From contig JAEZGY010000020.1 in NCBI GenBank assembly GCA_023416695.1, positions 1 to 64,000 of the forward strand: 64,000 bases of DNA, written 5' to 3'. Shown here in pieces: positions 25,795-34,619 of the stretch. The notes beneath the pieces are model-generated. The model was not told the DNA's origin, did not search any database, and saw only the letters and a list, made by a program, of their open reading frames with translations. The number at the start of each line of letters is the position of its first letter. Within the stretch, counting starts at the first letter, position 1. A program made the translations under genes and the position numbers. Source of the DNA: Bacillota bacterium (GTDB lineage: Bacteria > Bacillota > Clostridia > Lachnospirales > Lachnospiraceae).

Positions 25795-26652
25795 TTAATA
25801 TCGATATGTAAACGTAAATGATGATTTATGTAAATACTCTACATCTTTTTTCTCATAATGCTTATAGTCTACATAGGCAAAGAGTCCACCACCGATTAAC
25901 ATACCAATAATTGAGTAAAGAATATTGTCCATGTTAAAAGTGTTTAAAATTGGAATCTTAATTACTTCTGTAATTGCACAGATTACAACGAAAAACAGAA
26001 TACGGATAATAAAAGTAAAGTCTCTAGTCAGTAATCTTCCATGGTAACCCAAAGGCAGAAATGGTAACGTATATAGCCCTATGTATACAAAGAAAGTAGA
26101 ACTATTAATTGTGTGATTTAAAATGTTCTCAATATATACTGCCGTAGTATAAAAAGGAATATAGGAAAATTCCTTTGGTTGGTATATAGTGAAGAAATTA
26201 GGGTTAATATAGTTTAAATAAATAAAAACAAAAGTGAAAGGAATAAAGAAGACAATGGTTATTCCAATAAAAAACTTGTTGTAATCAGGAAAGCGTGGTC
26301 CTCGGTCCATATATTGACGAATAAAGCAATATATATATGGAACTATAAAGTTCATTGAAGTAGTCAACCAATATAACCAAGAGTAATGTAGTCCACCGAT
26401 ATCTTTATTAATCATTAGCATATATGTCAAGCCACCCCATAAGACAAGAAGTATACTGGTAAGCATGAGACATGCTTTATATCGTAATGTAATTTCTAGT
26501 AGTATATGATTGGCGATCAGTAGAGTGATAACAACAAGAAGTATAAGTAATATCGTATTACTTACAAAGGAAAAGAGAAGATACTCCACTATAAATGTTA
26601 AGATAGCCATCATAACACCTTTTAGTAAATATGGGTAGGTAGTTCGATTCAT
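25795..26652 (-). CDS. VanZ-like multi-pass membrane protein
   Basis: 285 residues with seven or eight hydrophobic helices and almost no soluble domain. Two stretches resemble VanZ: TLPFLPLGYHGRLLTRDF, and TEVIKIPILNTFNMDNILYSIIGMLIGG, which lines up with the E..Q....R.FD.DD...N..G signature. The match is loose. VanZ-type proteins affect envelope and glycopeptide tolerance by an unclear mechanism. The start has AAGGAAGGATT upstream. Alternative: an unrelated membrane protein. Confidence 0.6.
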   Translation of the reverse strand: MNRTTYPYLLKGVMMAILTFIVEYLLFSFVSNTILLILLVVITLLIANHILLEITLRYKACLMLTSILLVLWGGLTYMLMINKDIGGLHYSWLYWLTTSMNFIVPYIYCFIRQYMDRGPRFPDYNKFFIGITIVFFIPFTFVFIYLNYINPNFFTIYQPKEFSYIPFYTTAVYIENILNHTINSSTFFVYIGLYTLPFLPLGYHGRLLTRDFTFIIRILFFVVICAITEVIKIPILNTFNMDNILYSIIGMLIGGGLFAYVDYKHYEKKDVEYLHKSSFTFTYRY

Positions 26653-26745
26653 ATGTAATCCTTCCTAACATTTGAAAAATTGTTTACATTTACTGTTGTT
26701 TTATGTATGAAAATATCTAAATATGATAAAATGGAGTCGTACATC

Positions 26746-26782
26746 ACTACTGTACAATATTTTGCTAATTTTGTACAGTAGT
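26746..26782. promoter_or_regulatory. 12-bp inverted repeat upstream of the VanZ-like gene
   Basis: ACTACTGTACAA (26746-26757) and TTGTACAGTAGT (26771-26782) are perfect inverted copies across 13 AT-rich bases. No T-tract follows on either strand. It lies about 95-130 bases upstream of the minus-strand start, so an operator is more likely than a terminator. Confidence 0.5.
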
Positions 26783-26854
26783 ATTTGACAATATATAGTA
26801 AATTTGTAAATTTTACGAGGTAAAAAGTTCTAATAAAGAGAAAGGGTACACATG

Positions 26855-27781
26855 CTATAATAGCATGCGTACCTGTTCATTTTCACACTGCACAAATATG
26901 TGATCACTTTTACCTACATATTCTCCATCAGTATGTATTACTTGTTTTTGTTCTAAGTGAATTTCTAAGGTCTTGCAATCGAATAACCTAAGATTCTTTT
27001 TAAACATAGTATGTTTTCCCCAAAATAATAGTGGAAGAACAAATAATATTTTATATTTAGCAATATCATAAAAGACACATACAGATAACTTTCCATCAGT
27101 TGCACTAGCTTGAGGAGCCATCATACATCCACCACCTTCATAAGGTTGTATCATACTAACTGCAAAGAATATATTCTTGAGATTGATATGATTCACCCCA
27201 TCTACAATCAGTTCCCCATCACACGGCTTATATTTCATAATTCCCTTTAGAGCTAAGACACCATAGGTTAATTTTCCTAGCTTAATCTTATTTAATACTT
27301 TTTTAATTTTTGAATTGAGTGCCTCATAGCAAACTACAGCATCAAATCCTATACCAGAGCTAACGGCAAATTTTCTGGATTTCCTTTTCCCTTTAATGGT
27401 AAGTTGTCCATGATCAAAGTAGGTAAAATGATGGCCATTTAATACCATATCAAGAGCCTTTAATGGATCTGATGGAATCTTAAGACTTCGGGCTAAATCA
27501 TTACTTGAGCCAGTAGGAAGATAACCTAGCATAACATCGTCATAGGAATGAATTCCATTTATTACTTCATTTACTGTTCCATCTCCACCTAAGACTACGA
27601 TTTTCTTCATGCCTTTATTTTGCTTACAAATATTTTCTGCAATCTTTGTAGAATGGAATTCATAGTGAGTAAAGTAACATTTATAAGAAATATGCAGTTC
27701 ATCTAGTTTGGCTTGCACAGTATGCCAGATCTTTAACCCCTTACCAGTTTTAGACTTTGGATTTACAATAAAGTGATACAT
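26855..27781 (-). CDS. Diacylglycerol kinase-family lipid kinase
   Basis: 308 residues. The N-terminal catalytic domain has FIVNPKSKTGKG (NPKS 7-10), GGDGT at 65-69 followed by VNEVINGI, and LGYLPTGSSNDLARSL, the nucleotide- and substrate-binding motifs of the DagK/YegS family. The C-terminal half is the beta-sandwich with GGGCMMAPQASATDGKL and HTDGEYV. It probably phosphorylates diacylglycerol to phosphatidate, recycling lipid from lipoteichoic-acid synthesis. GGAGGAATATC precedes the start. Confidence 0.9.
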   Translation of the reverse strand: MYHFIVNPKSKTGKGLKIWHTVQAKLDELHISYKCYFTHYEFHSTKIAENICKQNKGMKKIVVLGGDGTVNEVINGIHSYDDVMLGYLPTGSSNDLARSLKIPSDPLKALDMVLNGHHFTYFDHGQLTIKGKRKSRKFAVSSGIGFDAVVCYEALNSKIKKVLNKIKLGKLTYGVLALKGIMKYKPCDGELIVDGVNHINLKNIFFAVSMIQPYEGGGCMMAPQASATDGKLSVCVFYDIAKYKILFVLPLLFWGKHTMFKKNLRLFDCKTLEIHLEQKQVIHTDGEYVGKSDHIFVQCENEQVRMLL

Positions 27782-27922
27782 GATATTCCTCCAACCTAAT
27801 TAATGTCTTTTTCTATTATTATATGTAAAATAAGACTTTCTTTCAATCATTTTATTAATTGTTGGTATTGTTAAAAAAGTTTAAAAAAATCAAAATTTTA
27901 TTAAAAAGCTGCCAAAACCCTC

Positions 27923-27951
27923 TTGACAAAATATTTTATTTTTTATATAAT
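27923..27951 (+). promoter_or_regulatory. Perfect-consensus promoter of the tRNA pair
   Basis: TTGACA (27923-27928), 17 bases, TATAAT (27946-27951). It lies 34 bases upstream of tRNA-Val, as expected for a stable-RNA promoter. Confidence 0.9.
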
Positions 27952-27984
27952 ATTTTTCGTACTCACGTTTTAAAACGTGTCCTT

Positions 27985-28057
27985 GGGATCATAGCTCAGC
28001 TGGGAGAGCACCTGCCTTACAAGCAGGGGGTCACAGGTTCGAGCCCTGTTGGTCCCA
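27985..28057 (+). tRNA. tRNA-Val (anticodon TAC)
   Basis: A 73-base cloverleaf. The acceptor GGGATCA pairs with TGGTCCC and the discriminator is A. The D-loop CAGCTGGGAGAGC, anticodon stem-loop CTGCC-TTACAAG-style with TAC, and T-arm GGTTCGAGCC are all standard. The CCA end is not encoded. Confidence 0.95.
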
Positions 28058-28060
28058 TCT

Positions 28061-28134
28061 GGCGGAATAGCTCAGTTGGCTAGAGCACACGGTTCATACC
28101 CGTGGTGTCGAGGGTTCAAATCCCCCTTCCGCTA
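28061..28134 (+). tRNA. tRNA-Met (anticodon CAT, elongator type)
   Basis: A 74-base cloverleaf three bases after tRNA-Val. The acceptor GGCGGAA pairs with TTCCGCT (first pair G-U). The anticodon loop TTCATAC is closed by CACGG/CCGTG, and the T-loop is GGTTCAAATCC. CAT could also be tRNA-Ile2 if lysidinylated, but this sequence looks like elongator Met. CCA is not encoded. Confidence 0.9.
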
Positions 28135-28139
28135 TGATC

Positions 28140-28172
28140 AAAACCACTACAGATTACTGTAGTGGTTTTTTT
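28140..28172 (+). terminator. Terminator of the tRNA pair
   Basis: AAAACCACTACA (28140-28151) pairs with TGTAGTGGTTTT from 28158 and runs into a T-tract. Confidence 0.9.
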
Positions 28173-28312
28173 GCTATATAGGAAACTACAAAGAGTCATG
28201 TCAGCATACTACCTTGTATGCTTCAAGTTTTTATTGTAAATCAACGCACATTCATGGTATGATAAAGCAAATTTGGGTATGCTAACCACAAAAATATAAA
28301 AGAGGTGAAAAT

Positions 28313-28858
28313 ATGAGAGTAGGAATGGGATATGATGTTCATAAATTAGTAGAAGGAAGACCTTTAATTATAGGTGGTGTAACAATTCCTTATGAAAAAG
28401 GTTTATTAGGGCATTCTGATGCAGATGTATTGGTACATGCAATTATGGATGCGCTCTTAGGTGCAGCAGCATTAGGTGATATTGGAAGACATTTTCCAGA
28501 TACAGATCCTACCTATAAAGGAGCCAACAGTTTACAGCTCTTACAAAAGGTAAGAGAATTGTTAAATGAGCAGCTGTATATTATAGAAAATATTGATGCT
28601 ACAATCATTGCACAACAACCTAAGATGGCACCACACATATCAGAAATGGTAAAGAACATTGCAGATGCACTTGAAATAGAAACAGATAGAGTAAATGTAA
28701 AGGCCACTACGGAAGAAGGAATGGGTTTTACAGGTTCTTTAGATGGAATCAGTGCTCAGGCAATATGTATGTTGAATACAGTCTATAATTATGCTTATGG
28801 GGAGATGGACATGGAAGCTGGTTCTTGTGGTGGATGTGGTGGTTGCTGCGGAAGATAA
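28313..28858 (+). CDS. ispF: 2-C-methyl-D-erythritol 2,4-cyclodiphosphate synthase with Cys-rich tail
   Basis: 181 residues against about 158 in E. coli. The zinc ligands D8 and H10 (GYDVH) and H42 (LLGHSDADVLVHAIMDALLGA) are present, as is the signature VKATTEEGMGFTG. It makes the cyclic diphosphate of the non-mevalonate isoprenoid pathway. The last 24 residues are an extra Ala/Gly/Cys tail ending GSCGGCGGCCGR, with cysteines 172, 175, 178 and 179. This tail is not part of the IspF fold. It may bind metal or mediate contacts. The start has AAAGAGGTG upstream. Confidence 0.93.
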   Translation: MRVGMGYDVHKLVEGRPLIIGGVTIPYEKGLLGHSDADVLVHAIMDALLGAAALGDIGRHFPDTDPTYKGANSLQLLQKVRELLNEQLYIIENIDATIIAQQPKMAPHISEMVKNIADALEIETDRVNVKATTEEGMGFTGSLDGISAQAICMLNTVYNYAYGEMDMEAGSCGGCGGCCGR

Positions 28859-28932
28859 CAGGACTTGTAAGTTAAAGACAAATATGGTAAAATTTGGTTA
28901 TTAATCTGTTTTGCAATAATAAGAGGTGCAAG

Positions 28933-30927
28933 ATGAAGAATAAGATCAACTATATCATTATGTCCTTAACTGGGCTATTTATGATTTTATGCTTAGATGG
29001 TAGTAATGTTAATGCAACAATTACAGGCTCTTTATATGTGGAGCAATTAGGCTCTGGTATTAATGTAGGGAATATCTTTGAAACTGGCTTAGAGGATATG
29101 GTGCTAGATGATAGTTCCATCACTACCATGATAGATAATCTGAGGGGACAAGGATTTTCTTCTATTAGAATTCCTGTAACTTGGCAAGGTCATTGGGATG
29201 ACGTTAGTAAGGTGATTGATACAGAATATCTGAATAAGATAAAGAGGTTTGTGGACATTGCAATATCTAAGAATATGAAGGTCATTATAACAATGTATGA
29301 TGATTCTTGGAGATGGATTAGTAACACAAGTAATATCAAGGAGACATTAGCATTATATCGATCATTATGGACACAGATTGCAACCTATTTTGCAAATTAT
29401 AATCAAGCACTTTGTTTTGAAGCAGCCAATGCTCCTTTCTTTAGAGGAATGCAAAGTAAGAATCAGTTAGGATTGTTAGATAAATATAATGAAAGCTTTG
29501 TTAAATCTGTTCGCGATGTGGGGGGTAAGAATAAAGAAAGATTTCTACTTCTTCCACTATTGAATGGACAGGTAGATGAAGAGAATTGTAAGTCTATGGT
29601 GTCCTTTGTAAATGAATTAAAGGATTCTAACGTGATTGTATCAACACAGTATTACGGTCTATGGGATTTTAGTGTTAATGCGGCAGGGACTACAACCTTT
29701 AATCAGGATGCAAATCGACACATGACGAATTTCTTTAGTTGTATCCGCACCTATTTTACCAATAATAAGATTCCTGTTCTGTGTGGAGAATACGGCTTGT
29801 ATGGATATCCTACTTATGAGGATGCCATAGCAAGAGGACAGAGATTACAATATTTTAATGAGTTTGTTTCTAAGGCTTACGCAGCCAAATTAACCATTTT
29901 CCTCTGGGATACAGGTGTACTATATAATAGAACCACCGACCAATGGATTGACGAGGATTTGGCTTACATTATAAAGAATTATGAGCAGAATGATTATTCT
30001 TATGCTTCCTTAGATGCAGTATCCCTAGTAGAGGGAAAGGAGACGAAGGATGTCACTTTAACTGTTAGCTGTAATAATGCGAAGCTATCTTATCTTAGAT
30101 ATAATAAGAAGGTTTTAAGCTTACAAACTGAGTATGCAATAAACGGGAATAAGGTCACGATTACAAAATCATTTCTCGATTCGCTTTCATCAGCGGAGTA
30201 TGGTCTAGTGGGAACTATAGAGCTTGTTTTTACACAAGGGCCTTCCTGGAAGATAAATGTCTTTAAAGTGGGACAGCCTTCGTTCATAAAAGACGGAAGT
30301 AGGGAGGAAATCTTTAGTATTCCTATGAAGGAGCAGGGGGACACTGTTATTGCTATGGAAGCTTTTACAAAGGATAAAAAGCCGGCAGGACCCTTAGACT
30401 GGACTACTTATCAGGAGTATGGGTACAGCTTTTTACCTAATTATAAGAAGCACTGCTTAACTTTGACAAAAGAGTTTATTGACTCGTTGCCAATGGAACA
30501 AGAGATTATATTATATGTTCATTTCCAAAGTGGACAGAAGCTAGAGTATCCTATTATAAAAGAGGAAGAAGGAATAAGGGAAGTAACCTACGATTTAAGC
30601 AAGAAGGTAGAGGACGCCTCAGATGTGGATATAAATACGGACTTACAAAGTTTAGTGGAAGAGGAAAATCATGCCGCCATAGAGAAGGATAAGGAAGAGG
30701 CAAAGAAGATTTATTTAAAGAAGGAAACTGACACTAAATGGAATACCGTAGGTTGGAAGCTACTGTTTTTTAGCTTTGTAATTATGATAATACTTGGTTT
30801 TGCTATTATATATATTTATCAGGCCCATCGAAAAGAGAATTTAGAGAATCGGTTAGAGGAAACAAAGGATCAGCTTGATGAAGAGATACATAAAATTCTT
30901 ATTGACAAAATGGGCTATGGTGCATAG
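28933..30927 (+). CDS. Membrane-anchored glycoside hydrolase family 5-like protein, likely catalytically impaired
   Basis: 664 residues from ATG 28933 (AAGAGGTG upstream). Signal peptide or anchor (about 5-28), a GH5-type (beta/alpha)8 domain (about 35-345; GSGINVGNIFE, IRIPVTWQGHW), two Ig-like X2-type modules (about 365-450 and 455-560), a charged segment, a C-terminal membrane helix (about 600-622) and a cytosolic coiled tail. The nucleophile glutamate is present, E286 in LCGEYGLYG. The acid/base position, NEP in active GH5 enzymes, reads N166-A167-P168. It may bind glucans at the cell surface without cutting them, or sense them. Confidence 0.85.
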   Translation: MKNKINYIIMSLTGLFMILCLDGSNVNATITGSLYVEQLGSGINVGNIFETGLEDMVLDDSSITTMIDNLRGQGFSSIRIPVTWQGHWDDVSKVIDTEYLNKIKRFVDIAISKNMKVIITMYDDSWRWISNTSNIKETLALYRSLWTQIATYFANYNQALCFEAANAPFFRGMQSKNQLGLLDKYNESFVKSVRDVGGKNKERFLLLPLLNGQVDEENCKSMVSFVNELKDSNVIVSTQYYGLWDFSVNAAGTTTFNQDANRHMTNFFSCIRTYFTNNKIPVLCGEYGLYGYPTYEDAIARGQRLQYFNEFVSKAYAAKLTIFLWDTGVLYNRTTDQWIDEDLAYIIKNYEQNDYSYASLDAVSLVEGKETKDVTLTVSCNNAKLSYLRYNKKVLSLQTEYAINGNKVTITKSFLDSLSSAEYGLVGTIELVFTQGPSWKINVFKVGQPSFIKDGSREEIFSIPMKEQGDTVIAMEAFTKDKKPAGPLDWTTYQEYGYSFLPNYKKHCLTLTKEFIDSLPMEQEIILYVHFQSGQKLEYPIIKEEEGIREVTYDLSKKVEDASDVDINTDLQSLVEEENHAAIEKDKEEAKKIYLKKETDTKWNTVGWKLLFFSFVIMIILGFAIIYIYQAHRKENLENRLEETKDQLDEEIHKILIDKMGYGA

Positions 30928-30995
30928 AATAAAACTAAATTGCAAGAGATTCCTTGTAATTACTAGATAGAGCAAAAAGGCGTTGAATAGAAGAG

Positions 30996-31217
30996 TAGTT
31001 TTTATGTAAACTAACAGAGAGGGAGTGTCACTGGCTGAAAGCATTCCTTAGTGGAGTAGGGATGAAGTGCATCTACGAGCTGATCTGCTGAGCTAATAGG
31101 TTGTTAGGCAGATACGGAAACACCCGTTACGTGTATTAAGATTACAGCATATATTTTGTGTTGTGAATTAGAGTGGAACCGCGAGTAACTCGTCTCTATA
31201 GGGAGACGAGTTTTTTT
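30996..31217 (+). promoter_or_regulatory. Cysteine T-box leader of cysE-cysS
   Basis: A classic T-box RNA. The conserved T-box AGAGTGGAACCGCG is at 31170-31183 and is followed by the terminator ACTCGTCTC/GAGACGAGT with a T-run (31188-31217). In the stem I specifier region, GAAGTGCATC carries TGC at 31068-31070, a cysteine codon, matching the downstream genes. Uncharged tRNA-Cys would pair with specifier and T-box and allow transcription of cysE and cysS. The exact 5' end is approximate. Confidence 0.9.
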
Positions 31218-31281
31218 ATTATGCGGAAGGTTTGCAAGTGAAACTCTTTTTATTTTATAGAAAAGGAAAGGAGAGGATAGT

Positions 31282-31965
31282 ATGGGATTTATTCGGTTTG
31301 TAAAGGAAGAAATCGCTATCATCAAAGAACGTGATCCAGCAATAAAATCCTCGGCTGAGGTTTTCTTATATCCTAGTTTTAAAGCAGTTATACGATATCG
31401 TGTAGCACATAAATTATATTTACGCAAACATTATTTTCTGGCACGTTGGATCTCTCAGAGGACGGTTCGTAAGACAGGGATAGAGATTCATCCGGGTGCA
31501 ACTATAGGAAAAGGTTTGTTTATCGACCATGGTAATGGCGTTGTTATTGGAGAAACAGCAATTCTTGGAGATAATGTGACACTGTATCAGGGAGTAACCC
31601 TTGGAGGAACTGGTAAAGAGCATGGGAAGAGGCATCCAACCATTGGAGATAATGTTATGATTAGTGCAGGTGCTAAAGTTTTAGGTTCCTTTACAGTAGG
31701 GAGTAATTCAAAGATTGGAGCCGGTAGTGTAGTGCTTTCAGAGGTGCCACCGAACTCAACTGTTGTAGGGGTTCCTGGGCGTGTAATTAAACGAGATAAT
31801 GTGAAAGTACCAACTGACGATTTGGATCAGGTACACTTACCAGATCCAGTGAACAATGATATAAAGCAGCTGCAGAATGAGAATGCGAATCTACGAGAAA
31901 TTATTGATAAATTGTGTGGCTGTGTTGAGAGATTAGAAAAAGGTAATAATAAAACAAAAGAGTAA
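31282..31965 (+). CDS. cysE: Serine O-acetyltransferase
   Basis: 227 residues. An N-terminal helical part (about 1-65) is followed by left-handed beta-helix hexapeptide repeats: GIEIHPGATIGKGLFIDHGNG, VVIGETAILGDNVTLYQGVTLGGTG, HPTIGDNVMISAGAKVLG. The catalytic His is in FIDHGNG. It acetylates serine for cysteine synthesis. A hydrophilic tail with a short coiled segment follows. It is the first gene after the cysteine T-box, with cysS 20 bases downstream. AAAGGAAAGGAGAGG precedes the start. Confidence 0.95.
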   Translation: MGFIRFVKEEIAIIKERDPAIKSSAEVFLYPSFKAVIRYRVAHKLYLRKHYFLARWISQRTVRKTGIEIHPGATIGKGLFIDHGNGVVIGETAILGDNVTLYQGVTLGGTGKEHGKRHPTIGDNVMISAGAKVLGSFTVGSNSKIGAGSVVLSEVPPNSTVVGVPGRVIKRDNVKVPTDDLDQVHLPDPVNNDIKQLQNENANLREIIDKLCGCVERLEKGNNKTKE

Positions 31966-31985
31966 AGAAGAATGGAGGAGAGAAA

Positions 31986-33386
31986 ATGAAATTATATAAT
32001 ACTCTATCAAAAGCAAAAGAAGAATTTCAACCAATTGAGCCGGGGAAGGTTCGCATGTATGTATGTGGACCAACGGTTTATAACTATATTCATATTGGGA
32101 ATGCAAGACCTATGATATTTTTTGATACAGTAAGGAGATATTTTGAATATAAGGGATATGAGGTAAACTATGTCTCTAACTTTACTGATGTAGATGACAA
32201 GATTATTAAGAAAGCCAATGAAGAAGGTGTTTCTTCAAGTGAAATATCTGAGCGTTATATCGAAGAGTGCAAAAAAGATATGAAAAGCTTAAATATTAAA
32301 CCAGCCACTACTCATCCAAAGGCAACAGAAGAAATCGATGGTATGATTGAGATGATTCAGACCTTAATTGACAAAGGTTTTGCTTATGAGAAAAATGGTA
32401 CCGTTTATTTTAGAACAAGAAAATTTGACGGCTATGGTAAGCTTTCCAAGAAAAATATTGATGACCTAGAAGCTGGAATCCGTATTGCAGTGGCTGAAGA
32501 AAAAGAAGATCCCATGGACTTTGTTCTTTGGAAACCAAAGAAGGAGGGAGAGCCAAGTTGGCCATCTCCTTGGAGTGATGGTAGACCAGGTTGGCATATT
32601 GAATGCTCTGTTATGAGTAAAAAGTACCTGGGAGACACCATTGATATTCATGCAGGTGGAGAGGATCTCGTCTTTCCACATCATGAAAATGAGATTGCAC
32701 AAAGTGAAGCTGCCAATGGTAAGGATTTCACAAAATACTGGATGCACAATGGCTTTTTAAATATCGACAACAAGAAGATGTCAAAATCAGAAGGAAATTT
32801 CTTTACCGTAAGAGAAATCGGCGAACAGTTCGACTTACAGGTACTTCGTTTCTTTATGCTAAGCTCCCATTACAGAAGCCCATTAAACTTTAGCCGTGAC
32901 TTAATGGATGCTGCAAAAAGTGGGTTAGATCGTATCAAGACTTGCGTAAGTAACCTTACGTTCTTATTAGAACATGTACAGGATACTAAGGTGACAGCAG
33001 AGGAAGATAAGGTGATAGCAGAAGCCAATGCCTTAAATGAGAAATTTAATGTTGCCATGGAGGATGATTTTAATACTGCAGATGCTATTTCTGCAATTTT
33101 TGAAATCGTTAAGCTAGCAAACTCTAGTACTAATGAAGCTAGCAGTAAAGAAATAATTCAGGTATTACTAGATAAAATCTGTGTGTTATGTGATATACTT
33201 GGTATAGAGGCACAAACGAAACAAGAATTGTTAGATGAAGAAATTGAAAGTCTTATTAAAGAACGTCAGGATGCAAGAAAAGCTCGTAATTTTGCTCGTG
33301 CCGATGAAATTCGTGATGAACTATTAGAAAAGGGAATTATTCTAGAGGATACTCGAGAAGGAGTTCGTTGGAAACGAGCAGAATAG
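31986..33386 (+). CDS. cysS: Cysteinyl-tRNA synthetase
   Basis: 466 residues, usual size. It has the class I signatures HIGN (YIHIGNARP) and KMSKS (KKMSKSEGNF). Zinc ligands are expected in CGPTVYN, GWHIECS and the HHENE region. The C-terminal helical anticodon domain is complete. Paired with cysE under one cysteine-specific T-box, so cysteine supply and charging rise together. AATGGAGGAG precedes the start. Confidence 0.97.
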   Translation: MKLYNTLSKAKEEFQPIEPGKVRMYVCGPTVYNYIHIGNARPMIFFDTVRRYFEYKGYEVNYVSNFTDVDDKIIKKANEEGVSSSEISERYIEECKKDMKSLNIKPATTHPKATEEIDGMIEMIQTLIDKGFAYEKNGTVYFRTRKFDGYGKLSKKNIDDLEAGIRIAVAEEKEDPMDFVLWKPKKEGEPSWPSPWSDGRPGWHIECSVMSKKYLGDTIDIHAGGEDLVFPHHENEIAQSEAANGKDFTKYWMHNGFLNIDNKKMSKSEGNFFTVREIGEQFDLQVLRFFMLSSHYRSPLNFSRDLMDAAKSGLDRIKTCVSNLTFLLEHVQDTKVTAEEDKVIAEANALNEKFNVAMEDDFNTADAISAIFEIVKLANSSTNEASSKEIIQVLLDKICVLCDILGIEAQTKQELLDEEIESLIKERQDARKARNFARADEIRDELLEKGIILEDTREGVRWKRAE

Positions 33387-33410
33387 CCTATAAAAGAAAG
33401 AGCGTATAGA

Positions 33411-33848
33411 ATGAAAATGGATGAGTTAAAGTTACATGAATATCTTCGCCAATCTTTTCATTTGGAGGACTTTGATCCTAAGCAATATTCACCATTAGTG
33501 TTAGCCTATATAGGGGACGGAATCTATGATATTATTATACGAACGATTATATTGTCTCATGGCAATGCACCAGTGAATAATCTCCATAAAGAGTGCAGTA
33601 GTTTTGTAAAAGCATCTGCCCAGATGGAAATGTACCATGCAATTGAAGATATGCTAACCGAAGAGGAAACAGGCATCTATAAACGAGGTCGTAATGCGAA
33701 ATCCTATACCACTGCAAAAAATGCAACAATAACAGAGTATAGAGTAGCTACAGGCTTTGAAGCCTTATTAGGATATTTATATTTAAGTGACCGGATGAAT
33801 CGAATTGTGGAACTCATACAGTATGGGTTAGGCAAACTGGAGAAATAG
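33411..33848 (+). CDS. mrnC: Mini-ribonuclease III
   Basis: 145 residues: an RNase III catalytic domain without the double-stranded RNA-binding domain. The motif LVLAYIGDGIYDIIIR holds the catalytic aspartates, and FEALLGYLYL the second acidic helix. Mini-III trims the ends of 23S rRNA precursors. cysS-mrnC-rlmB-sigH is a conserved Firmicute gene order. Two closely spaced ATGs (33411, 33417) are possible starts. Confidence 0.93.
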   Translation: MKMDELKLHEYLRQSFHLEDFDPKQYSPLVLAYIGDGIYDIIIRTIILSHGNAPVNNLHKECSSFVKASAQMEMYHAIEDMLTEEETGIYKRGRNAKSYTTAKNATITEYRVATGFEALLGYLYLSDRMNRIVELIQYGLGKLEK

Positions 33849-33856
33849 GAGAAAAA

Positions 33857-34597
33857 ATGAGATACGAAGAATTAACAATAGAAGGAAGAAATGCAGTATT
33901 AGAGGCATTTCGCGCAAAGAAACCAATTGACCGATTATTTGTCTTAGAGGGATGCCAGGATGGGCCTGTACAGTCTGTTCTACGTGAAGCGAAGAAAACG
34001 GATACCATTATTAGTTATGTTAAGAAGGAACGCTTAGATCAGTTATCTGAGACAGGAAAGCATCAAGGTGTTATTGCCTATGCTGCTGCATATGAGTATG
34101 CAACCATAGAGGATATGTTTCGTTTGGCAGAGGAAAAGGGCGAACCTCCTTTCTTCATATTACTAGATAACATTGAGGACCCACACAATTTAGGTGCTAT
34201 GATACGTACTGCTAACCAGGCAGGAGCACATGGAATTATAATTCCGAAACGCCGTGCAGTAGGTCTTACAGCTACTGTGGCGAAAGTTAGTGCCGGTGCA
34301 ATTAACTATGTACCAGTAGCTAAGGTTACTAATCTTAGTACCACCATTGAAGAACTTAAGGAAAAGGGCATGTGGTTTGCTTGTGCTGATATGGATGGAG
34401 AGCTGATGTATCAAACCAATTTGACTGGCTCAATAGGCCTTGTCATTGGTAGTGAAGGAGAAGGGGTAAGCCGTCTAGTAAAGGAAAAATGTGACTATGT
34501 AGTTCGCATTCCTATGAAGGGGAATATCGATTCTTTGAATGCTTCTGTAGCCATGGGAGTGCTCTCCTACGAAATTGTTAGACAGAGAATGAAATAA
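33857..34597 (+). CDS. rlmB: 23S rRNA (guanosine-2'-O-)-methyltransferase RlmB-type (SPOUT/TrmH)
   Basis: 246 residues. The N-terminal substrate-binding part (about 1-85) precedes a SPOUT domain with its three motifs: DNIEDPHNLGAMIRTANQAGA, GLVIGSEGEGVSRL, and IPMKGNIDSLNASVAMGVLSYE, which forms the S-adenosylmethionine knot. It should methylate 23S rRNA. The gap to mrnC is 8 bases with GGAG, so the genes are co-transcribed. Confidence 0.93.
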   Translation: MRYEELTIEGRNAVLEAFRAKKPIDRLFVLEGCQDGPVQSVLREAKKTDTIISYVKKERLDQLSETGKHQGVIAYAAAYEYATIEDMFRLAEEKGEPPFFILLDNIEDPHNLGAMIRTANQAGAHGIIIPKRRAVGLTATVAKVSAGAINYVPVAKVTNLSTTIEELKEKGMWFACADMDGELMYQTNLTGSIGLVIGSEGEGVSRLVKEKCDYVVRIPMKGNIDSLNASVAMGVLSYEIVRQRMK

Positions 34598-34619
34598 AAG
34601 AGAACCAGGGGGTGATTCT

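Noticed and set aside
27859..28083. 74-residue ORF spanning the tRNA-Val gene
   Set aside because: It reads through a promoter and both tRNA regions; the sequence is fully explained by stable RNA genes.
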